NCBI GenBank assembly: GCA_002386465.1
Contig: DGIT01000117.1
Span: 1-50,832 of the forward strand
Direction of reading: 5' to 3'
DNA from: Burkholderiales bacterium UBA4615
Lineage (GTDB): Bacteria > Pseudomonadota > Gammaproteobacteria > Burkholderiales > Burkholderiaceae_E
DNA length: 50,832 nt
The notes beneath the pieces were generated by a model. The model did no database searches. It saw only the letters and a list, made by a program, of their open reading frames with translations, and was not told the DNA's origin. This document shows, one piece after another, positions 45,243 through 50,832 of the stretch. Within the stretch, counting starts at the first letter, position 1; every line of letters begins with the position of its first letter. The position numbers and the translations under genes were made by a program.

Positions 45243-45902
45243 ATGGCACTCCCCACACGCAAAAATTGGCGATCAGTACGAGCGAGCTTGGCAATTGGAT
45301 TGGCATTGGCAATCTGCCCTCTCGCTGCCCAGTCGAGTATCAATTTGCCAAGCGCAGTCGGAGCACAGACTTCGCCGAGCAGCGCGAACCCGTTCAATGA
45401 TTGGCATGCAGGGTATGGAGTGAGCCTTGGATTTCGGATCGCCTATAGCGGCCCGATGAAGCTCGCCTACAGTTTCATCGGGCGCGACGGGCTGACTTCA
45501 AGCGCTCTGACGGTGAACCTGACCACGTTGTCTGCCGGAACCTTCGACTTTAATGCGGTGATGGGTGCACAGGATCCAGCCCCTGGTAGCCCGCCTATGG
45601 ATCGCAGTCTGGTCCTGAGCATGACCCAGACACCCGCCAACTTTCTGTCCAGCGCGGTGGTCGCGCCGATGATGGCTGCAGATCCACTATCCCGCAGCGC
45701 GCCACTTCATCAAAGCGAAGTCCAAGTGGACCAAGACGGTTTGCGCTTCGGCATGAACAGCTCAATTGAAGGCGACTATGTTGACATGACGGTCGACGTC
45801 AACATCCAGGTCCAGGCTGTACCCGAGCCTCATGAGTGGGCGTTCATGATGGCAGGGCTTGGCGCGATTGCGGCCGCAAGCCGCAGGCGTCGTCGCCCGT
45901 AA
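45243..45902 (+). CDS. PEP-CTERM protein (219 aa)
   Basis: A signal peptide (about 1-30) and a beta-rich body of about 160 residues (LGFRIAYSGPMKLAYSF; DYVDMTVDVNIQVQ) precede a sorting tail at residue 193: VPEPHEW, AFMMAGLGAIAAA, then SRRRRRP. The tail is nearly the same as that of the protein at 4703 (VPEPGEWAFMMAG), so both are likely XrtB substrates. AGAGG lies 7 bp before the ATG. It has its own candidate operator upstream and is the last plus-strand gene before the convergent eps set. No other domain recognised. Confidence 0.9.
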   Translation: MALPTRKNWRSVRASLAIGLALAICPLAAQSSINLPSAVGAQTSPSSANPFNDWHAGYGVSLGFRIAYSGPMKLAYSFIGRDGLTSSALTVNLTTLSAGTFDFNAVMGAQDPAPGSPPMDRSLVLSMTQTPANFLSSAVVAPMMAADPLSRSAPLHQSEVQVDQDGLRFGMNSSIEGDYVDMTVDVNIQVQAVPEPHEWAFMMAGLGAIAAASRRRRRP

Positions 45903-45912
45903 AGCGTGAAGA

Positions 45913-45933
45913 CTCAACCCACGATGGGTTGGG
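45913..45933 (+). terminator. Possible bidirectional hairpin between convergent genes
   Basis: CAACCCA, loop CGA, TGGGTTG (45915-45931) forms a perfect 7-bp stem that extends by two pairs. It sits in the 48-bp gap between the PEP-CTERM stop and the stop of the minus-strand epsG-like gene. No T-run follows on either strand, so intrinsic termination is only a possibility. Confidence 0.35.
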
Positions 45934-45950
45934 CTCACATGGTGTCTTAA

Positions 45951-46910
45951 TCAAAAAAGATGCGCCATCGCGCCGACGCGTTCCACGCCTGCATCGGCCA
46001 GATCTCTCCTCATTCCTTCCAGATTGGACAATCGCGAGCGACCCACGCGTGCAATCGACAAGGCGCCGCTGCATCGTACGGCGACTGCCAACGCATTGCG
46101 ACTCACAGACCATGCAGGCGTATCGACCAGCACTGCGTCCCAGTGTGATGCGGCTGCTGTCATGACGCCTGCGAATGCGCGAGACGGGATGATGTCGGGA
46201 GGAAGGTCTCCTGGTGCAGCAGACAAAACAGTCAGGTCAAGGAACTCAAGAGACGCTGGTGCGTCAGCGAGCTCCCCTGGCCTGTTCAGAGCATCGACGA
46301 GCGACCATTCCGCCTTCGTATGCCCGAAGTGAGAAGCCAGGTTCGGTGCCTCGACGCACGCATCAATGAGCAAGACTCTTCGTCCAGTCATGGCCAACAG
46401 CAGACCGATTGCTGCGGTCGTCAGCGTGCGACCTTCAGAAGGGGCGTCACTGATCACTGCCAGCAGCCTGCGTTCCGGCGTGTCGTCGAACCAGCGCAAT
46501 TCCAGTTGGGTGCGGGCATCGGAGTAGGCCTGCAGGACCTTTGGGGTGTCCATAACAGCTCGTAATGCCTCACTTAACCGGCTCAAATCGCCGGGCAGCA
46601 AACCCGGCACGCCCCGCTGACGCGCCAGTGCGAGCGCGAGCTGCGCCGTATTCGCATAGCCCATCGAAACTGCGATGTCGCCAAATCGACCGCCGCGATC
46701 GCGCTGGACTTCAAGGATTCGCCCTGCCTGCTCAATGTCAATCAGGCCTAGATCAATCATGATCGCGCCAATGCGGCGTTGGCTGTGCCTGCTCAGTGGC
46801 GAGTCGTCACGATCATCGATCGCACTCTGTGTGCGAAAGGTGCTCGGCTGATCACTCAGCCGATGTTCGGCATCTGGCTTGAATCGTATAAGCCTGGAAG
46901 GATTCAACAT
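45951..46910 (-). CDS. Degenerate EpsG-like P-loop protein
   Basis: The product has 319 residues and is an EpsG paralogue. An N-terminal helical block (RRIGAIMIDLGLIDIEQAGRIL; GRFGDIAVSMGYANTAQLALAL) resembles the MshEN-like part of EpsG. The P-loop domain is degraded: SEGRT (158-162) in place of GxGKS/T, and LLIDACVEAPN (180-190), where the second Asp of DAD is Cys. ILVDTP-like AVLVDTPAW remains at about 259-267. No tyrosine tail. ATP hydrolysis is doubtful; a regulatory role with the neighbouring EpsF is more likely. The start used lies 7 bp after the upstream stop. Confidence 0.82.
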   Translation of the reverse strand: MLNPSRLIRFKPDAEHRLSDQPSTFRTQSAIDDRDDSPLSRHSQRRIGAIMIDLGLIDIEQAGRILEVQRDRGGRFGDIAVSMGYANTAQLALALARQRGVPGLLPGDLSRLSEALRAVMDTPKVLQAYSDARTQLELRWFDDTPERRLLAVISDAPSEGRTLTTAAIGLLLAMTGRRVLLIDACVEAPNLASHFGHTKAEWSLVDALNRPGELADAPASLEFLDLTVLSAAPGDLPPDIIPSRAFAGVMTAAASHWDAVLVDTPAWSVSRNALAVAVRCSGALSIARVGRSRLSNLEGMRRDLADAGVERVGAMAHLF

Positions 46911-46917
46911 GGATGGC

Positions 46918-48408
46918 CTAAGTCTTTGGGGATGGAAGCAACGGGCGCATACCACGCAGCGTGCTGCGAAGTCGCACGACGAGGCTCGGAGCGTCTGCAC
47001 GGCTGACTTTTTTGGAGCGTGGGACGCGGGCGATCACGGGGCATCCCATGGCGGTTTCGATGTCCTCCGCACTGACTGCGCGCCGATCCAGTACAGACGC
47101 AATGCCTACAATCAGAGTGGCGATCATCGGCGCCAACACGAGCCCTACCAGGCTGACGACCAAGACGTTCGGGCTAGAGGGCTTGAGCGACTCGACCGCC
47201 GGGTCAAGCTGCACAACGTTGGCCCCCCGTGATTCGCTTTCAACTGTGTGTTGCAGCAGCCGTTGGGTGATTTGATCGAGTGACCGCTGCGTGCTCTCAA
47301 CGTCCCTTACGAGCACACCCATTTCGTCGCGCTGACGTTTGAGGTCCAGAACCTTCTTGCGCTGCCGATCCAACTCAGTGCGGATCTCAGATTCGCGCGC
47401 GAGATTGACTTCATGTTGCCTTGAGAAGCTGCCGCCAACCGCATCGCTTTGCTGCTTGAGCTGTCGCCGCAAGCCCTCGAGCTCGTCCTTGCCGCGCTCC
47501 ACAAGGGGGTAGCGCGGCCCGAACTGCCCCTGAAGCTCGGCAAGCTTGGACTCTGCGCGCGCGATCTCTGCCTTGAGTTGCGCCACCACCGGATTGTTGA
47601 GAACGTCAGGCAATGCACTGCTTGTCCCGACGCGAGCAGCAGACCCCGCCTTTTCGCCCGACTCGGATCGCACCGCTTGCATCTGTGTCAGTTGTGTCGA
47701 TAGCTCCTGCAACCGGTTGCTTTCAACGTCGAGCCGCTCATCGACCGAGGTGATACCGTGCTTGCGCTGGTATTCCGAGAGCTTGCGCTGAGCAACTTCG
47801 AATCGCTGCCGAACCGATTTAGCCTGCTGATTGAAAAACTCAGTGAACTCCCGAGCTGGCTTGACCCGCAGATCGACCTGCGTGGCGATGTATGCACGGG
47901 CCACTGCATTGGCTGCGTCGGCGGCGAACTTCGGGTCGGGAGCCTTGAATGCGATTTCGACGATATTGCTTTGTTGGGCGGGGCGGACCTTGATCCGGTC
48001 GGCCAGGCGCTCGGCGAAAAATTGCTCAATTGATCCCCGGCCGCCCGTCTCACGCAGAAAGATTTCACGTGCCACTTCATTCGATGCGATCCCGAGTGAT
48101 TTCACCGCTTCTTTGGCCACACGTTCACTGCGAATAATGTCGACCTGAGTGCCGATATATCCCTGCGTGAGAAGCGAGGGCATGCTGGCGTCGGTGAGCG
48201 CTTCCCGCGATCGACCCATCTCGAGCAGAACGCGGGTCGAAGCGGTATAGCTGGGCGGCCAGACCCAAAGCAAGAGCGCGGTCAGCGCCAGGACGGCGGC
48301 GGCCACGAGAGAAAACAGTCCTCGTCTGGACCACAGGAGTCGCAAAAACCCCGACAAGGGCATCTCGGCCGGTCGCGCGCCCCAGTCTGATTGTGCAGCC
48401 GTGTTCAT
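46918..48408 (-). CDS. Chain-length determinant protein, EpsF paralogue
   Basis: The product has 496 residues. Membrane helices at about 32-52 and 420-445 flank a periplasmic Wzz/GNVR-like coiled-coil region (YTASTRVLLEMGR; YIGTQVDIIRSERVAKEAV; DERLDVESNRLQELSTQLTQ; PSSPNVLVVSLVG). The coil closely matches that of EpsF at 29589, so the genes are paralogues. It overlaps the EpsD-like gene by 4 bp (ATGA) and lies 7 bp upstream of the degenerate EpsG, forming a compact D-F-G operon. It may give a second chain length or serve a different polymer. Confidence 0.9.
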   Translation of the reverse strand: MNTAAQSDWGARPAEMPLSGFLRLLWSRRGLFSLVAAAVLALTALLLWVWPPSYTASTRVLLEMGRSREALTDASMPSLLTQGYIGTQVDIIRSERVAKEAVKSLGIASNEVAREIFLRETGGRGSIEQFFAERLADRIKVRPAQQSNIVEIAFKAPDPKFAADAANAVARAYIATQVDLRVKPAREFTEFFNQQAKSVRQRFEVAQRKLSEYQRKHGITSVDERLDVESNRLQELSTQLTQMQAVRSESGEKAGSAARVGTSSALPDVLNNPVVAQLKAEIARAESKLAELQGQFGPRYPLVERGKDELEGLRRQLKQQSDAVGGSFSRQHEVNLARESEIRTELDRQRKKVLDLKRQRDEMGVLVRDVESTQRSLDQITQRLLQHTVESESRGANVVQLDPAVESLKPSSPNVLVVSLVGLVLAPMIATLIVGIASVLDRRAVSAEDIETAMGCPVIARVPRSKKVSRADAPSLVVRLRSTLRGMRPLLPSPKT

Positions 48409-49313
48409 TTCAATGCTCCCACTCCGCGATCGACCGAGCGTTCGGCGCGCTCCTGGTTGCTGGTCGGTTTGATGAATTCAGCTTGCTGCGAAAACTCACC
48501 CAGCAGTTCGATGTTGCTCGAGCTCCTGAGCATTGCGACTTCGCGGTTGAGTGCTTCGCGTTGCCGGGTCTCTAAGAGACGTCGCTCGATCCAAGTGCGG
48601 GCGTCCGCCCGGCTCACCGGCTGAGGCGTCGCGCTCAAGATGCGCAGGATCTGAGTCGATCCTGATGCCGAGGTCAGAGCGACGATGCCGCCGACCTCTG
48701 CCCGCTGTAGGGTGCTTGCATTCTCTGGGGACAGATCTTCAGGTCTGAGCACACCGTGTTGTCTGGCTGCTGAAATGCCCTTTGACCGAAGCCAGGCTGC
48801 CAACTCATCGATCCCTCGGGCCCGCGAAACACGATCGAGCAACCCTTCCGGATCTGCCCGCCCGCCTGGGAGCGCTAGTTCGTCGACTCCGAACACTCTG
48901 CGATCTCGAAAAAGCTCAGGGTGCGCGTCATAGTAGGTATCCACGTCGTTGGCAGAGGGTGACTCGACGCGGGATCGGATGCGATCGGCTTGCGCTTGAG
49001 CCAGCGCCCGGTTGACGGCCGCCTGCACGGCCGCTTGAACCATTGTTTCGCGATCAAGACCGTCAGCCTTCGCCCGAGCGGCAAGCAAGTCCTGATCGAT
49101 CAATGCATTCAGCGCTTGAGACCGAATTGCGGCGCCTGTGGACGCGACATGACGGCTGTTCAACAGTTGATTCAGCTGATGCACTGTCAGGTCACGGCCA
49201 TCAATGCGCGCGACGACCTGTCCGACACCGGTTGATGGTGGGCCACTGGGGCAACCCGTCAAACAGAGCGGCAAAACTAATGCAGACACGAGCATGCGGA
49301 TGCAACAGGGCAT
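48405..49313 (-). CDS. EpsD-like peptidyl-prolyl cis-trans isomerase lipoprotein
   Basis: The product has 302 residues. The lipobox LTGC places Cys21 as the lipidated residue. The SurA-like helical part (VVARIDGRDLTVHQLNQLL; LNALIDQDLLAARAKADGL) and the DVDTYYDAHPELFRDRRVF segment match EpsD at 25183 (EEVREFYDANPELFKKRRVY). The parvulin-like part is less conserved. It is the first gene of the minus-strand D-F-G operon and is transcribed away from gspG across an AT-rich region with two candidate operator sites. Confidence 0.88.
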   Translation of the reverse strand: MPCCIRMLVSALVLPLCLTGCPSGPPSTGVGQVVARIDGRDLTVHQLNQLLNSRHVASTGAAIRSQALNALIDQDLLAARAKADGLDRETMVQAAVQAAVNRALAQAQADRIRSRVESPSANDVDTYYDAHPELFRDRRVFGVDELALPGGRADPEGLLDRVSRARGIDELAAWLRSKGISAARQHGVLRPEDLSPENASTLQRAEVGGIVALTSASGSTQILRILSATPQPVSRADARTWIERRLLETRQREALNREVAMLRSSSNIELLGEFSQQAEFIKPTSNQERAERSVDRGVGALK

Positions 49314-49438
49314 GGTGGGTGAGGGTGTGCGAAGTGAGCGTGCGCGGAACTGCTCAACGAAGGGCGCACGCTACAGAGTCCCAGTGACAGGAAGGTTGCC
49401 GACCGCATTGGAGTTGAATGAAGATTTTTGCGGTTAGG

Positions 49439-49493
49439 TTGATCAGATCAATGCATGAACAAATTTCATCAATTGATTGATCAGAATGGTCTG
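49439..49493 (+). promoter_or_regulatory. Paired operator-like sites in the divergent promoter region
   Basis: TTGATCAGATCAA at 49439-49451 is a 13-bp palindrome with a central A. At 49476-49493, ATTGATCAG followed by AATGGTCTG matches the shared 18-bp tandem motif. TTGATCAGA is repeated exactly at 49439 and 49477, 38 bp apart. The nearest starts are epsD-like (49313, minus) and gspG (49711, plus). Confidence 0.45.
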
Positions 49494-49588
49494 TTCGGAT
49501 GCGTAAGAGAGCGCAATTTTGGTTTTTTTGAGCCCACTGTCATCGATGGCAATTAAAAATTCACCGCAGTGACATCGTGAGACCTCAA

Positions 49589-49640
49589 GGTTCGGGTCCC
49601 TGCATGTTGACCCGCAGCGTCTTGTTTAACGGCCCGAACC
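49589..49640. repeat. 8-bp inverted repeat before gspG
   Basis: GGTTCGGG at 49589-49596 pairs with CCCGAACC at 49633-49640, 36 bp apart. In a transcript crossing it, the stem would end one base before an ATG at 49642, leaving no ribosome binding site there. This argues for the later start at 49711. Confidence 0.5.
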
Positions 49641-49710
49641 GATGGATATCAAGCCTTCTGCTTTGCCCGCCAGCGTCGAGCTGCCCGGTCACCTTCGAGG
49701 TCCATCGCGG

Positions 49711-50154
49711 ATGACTCTGCGGACCCTCTCTAGTCGGGGCACCGCACAAAGAAGATTCAGCGGCTTCACGCTTCTAGAACTGCTTGTGGTCCTGGTCATC
49801 CTGGGGTTGCTGGCCGGACTCGTTGCCCCTCGTATGTTCGGCAATGTCTCGAAGTCTGAAGTGAAGGTTGCCCGCGCCCAGATCGCCTCGCTCGAGACGG
49901 CCATCGAAAATTTTCGGCTCGACATGGGGCGCTACCCGAGTACAGAGGAAGGTCTCGCGGCATTGGTCAATGCACCTTCTAACGATGCTCGATGGTCAGG
50001 ACCGTACTTGAAAAAGGCGGTGCCATCCGACCCATGGGGGCACGCGTATCAGTACAAGCAGCCCGGGGATCGCGGTGACTTTGATCTGTTGTCGCTGGGT
50101 CGCGATGGCAGGGCCGGTGGTAGCGGCGATGACGCCGACCTGACCAACCGCTAA
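49711..50154 (+). CDS. gspG: Type II secretion major pseudopilin GspG
   Basis: The product has 147 residues. An 18-residue basic leader ends in Gly-Phe (SG then FTLLE), the prepilin peptidase site with Glu at +5, followed by the hydrophobic helix LLVVLVILGLLAGLVAPRMF. The C-terminal GspG features are RYPSTEEGLAALVNAP, GPYLKKAVPSDPWGHAYQY and DFDLLSLGRDGRAGG, the calcium-binding type end. ATG 49711 gives a normal leader and has GAGG 10 bp upstream; ATG 49642 would add 23 residues. It is followed 11 bp later by a gspF-like gene. Confidence 0.93.
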   Translation: MTLRTLSSRGTAQRRFSGFTLLELLVVLVILGLLAGLVAPRMFGNVSKSEVKVARAQIASLETAIENFRLDMGRYPSTEEGLAALVNAPSNDARWSGPYLKKAVPSDPWGHAYQYKQPGDRGDFDLLSLGRDGRAGGSGDDADLTNR

Positions 50155-50165
50155 GGGCTCAGCAG

Positions 50166-50832
50166 TTGAAGTACGAACTGACGATTGTCGATCGGCGCGG
50201 CCAGGTTGCGGTAAGGCTGGTGGATGCCGCAAGCGCGAGTGATGCGTCGTCGACATGTCATGGCGGTGAGCGGATTCTTGCCTGCGTCAAGCGTCTTGAT
50301 GCATCACTGGGCGGTTGGGGGCGCAGGAAGGCGTTGCTCGACTTCTGTGAGGCTCTTGAGCAGGTTCTGTCAGGCGGACTGACCTTGTCTCAATCCCTGC
50401 AAGCTCTGGCTGCGGACGGTGATTCGAAGGGCGCATCCATGGCCAGTGCGGTGTTGCGTGAATTGTCGACCGGCCGCGCACCCTCGGATGCATTCGCTGC
50501 AACCGGCCTTGGCTGGACCGCATTTCTCATCGCCCTGATTCGCAGCGCTGAACGCACCGGGCAGATCGCTCCGGCGATACGACGCTTCGTGCAATTCGAG
50601 CGCGCAACCCTTGGTGTGCGATCACGACTGATTTCAGCTTCGATTTACCCGTTGGTGCTGCTCTCGGTCTCTGCAGTGGTGTTGCTGTTCCTGCTTGGGT
50701 TCGTCGTGCCTAAGTTCGCCCTCGCTCTTGATGATCTGCATACGGAAGTGCCGGGTGCCTCTCGTTTCATCCTCGATACGGGGCTATGGTTGTCAGCGCA
50801 TGGTCCGACACTCATCCTGCCGCTGCTTGGCG
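50166..50832 (+). CDS. gspF: GspF-type inner-membrane platform protein (3' truncated by the window)
   Basis: The frame is open from a TTG at 50166 to the window end (about 222 residues); AAGGG lies 8 bp upstream. The N-terminal segment begins KYELTIVDRRGQVAVRLVDA. The T2SF domain follows: LLDFCEALEQVLSGGLTLSQSL, then GLGWTAFLIALIRSAERTGQ, then a membrane helix YPLVLLSVSAVVLLFLLGFV followed by VPKFALALDD. This matches GspF/PilC platform proteins. With gspG it marks the beginning of a type II secretion or related pseudopilus operon extending beyond the window. Confidence 0.88.
   Translation, partial: MKYELTIVDRRGQVAVRLVDAASASDASSTCHGGERILACVKRLDASLGGWGRRKALLDFCEALEQVLSGGLTLSQSLQALAADGDSKGASMASAVLRELSTGRAPSDAFAATGLGWTAFLIALIRSAERTGQIAPAIRRFVQFERATLGVRSRLISASIYPLVLLSVSAVVLLFLLGFVVPKFALALDDLHTEVPGASRFILDTGLWLSAHGPTLILPLLG

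Larger units (their letters stand above)
49314..49710. other. Divergent AT-rich intergenic region between epsD-like and gspG genes
   Basis: No gene is supported here. The region is much more AT-rich than its surroundings, with T-runs and A-runs (49425-49431, 49523-49530, 49552-49559). It holds the palindrome TTGATCAGATCAA, the tandem motif, and an 8-bp inverted repeat near 49589-49640. It presumably contains the promoters of both divergent units, but I found no convincing -35/-10 pair by eye. Confidence 0.6.

Noticed and set aside
1..50832. CRISPR arrays, tRNA genes, integrases or insertion sequences
   Set aside because: Looked for by eye on both strands; no regularly spaced direct repeats, no tRNA-like cloverleaf and no transposase-like frame were recognised.

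Overview
The window looks like part of a chromosome from a GC-rich betaproteobacterium, most likely Burkholderiales-like. The evidence is the RpoC sequence, the EpsD/E/F/G/L, exosortase B and EpsI gene set, and PEP-CTERM tails of the VPEPxEW...RRR type. I cannot name a genus. No tRNA, rRNA, insertion sequence, integrase or CRISPR array was recognised, and genes are packed tightly with many stop/start overlaps.

Layout. (1) 1-3477: the 3' two thirds of rpoC, a clear terminator, and a small DUF3237-type gene. (2) 3531-7082: a secreted ankyrin-repeat protein, a PEP-CTERM protein, and a secreted protein resembling phosphate-binding periplasmic proteins, closed by a strong terminator. (3) 7224-25006: a two-partner secretion locus with a TpsB transporter and a 3571-residue filamentous-haemagglutinin-type exoprotein. 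It is followed without a break by a secreted DUF2341/LamG-like/ExbB fusion, ExbD, a TonB-like protein, a putative porin and a periplasmic coiled-coil protein. (4) 25183-41791: a long exopolysaccharide operon with epsD, epsE, a WcaJ-type sugar transferase, epsL, epsF, epsG, xrtB, epsI, a Wzy-like polymerase, a beta-helix lipoprotein, two GT-A glycosyltransferases, a Wzx-like flippase and two GT4 glycosyltransferases. (5) 41951-45902: an island of two PEP-CTERM proteins enclosing a response regulator without a phospho-acceptor, a minimal second exosortase-like protein, and a trypsin-like protease with a VPLP-type C-terminal tail. (6) 45951-49313, minus strand: a second epsD-epsF-epsG set with a degenerate EpsG. 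(7) 49711 to the end: gspG and a truncated gspF, the start of a type II secretion/pseudopilus cluster.

How they fit together. Regions 4 and 6 would make, polymerise, flip and export a polysaccharide. XrtB would process the VPEPxEW proteins at the inner membrane and place them in or on that matrix. Region 3 would secrete a giant adhesin and surround it with a proton-driven Ton-type motor whose ExbB subunit carries a large periplasmic sensor-like domain. An 18-bp tandem motif (two 9-mers, about RTTGATCCG then RTYGGTCYA) occurs upstream of the ankyrin gene, the TpsB gene, the eps operon, the last PEP-CTERM gene and the divergent epsD2/gspG region. This suggests one regulator ties the regions together.

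Most worth following up: the TpsA plus DUF2341-ExbB/ExbD/TonB locus, the minimal exosortase island with its degenerate response regulator, and the shared tandem operator.
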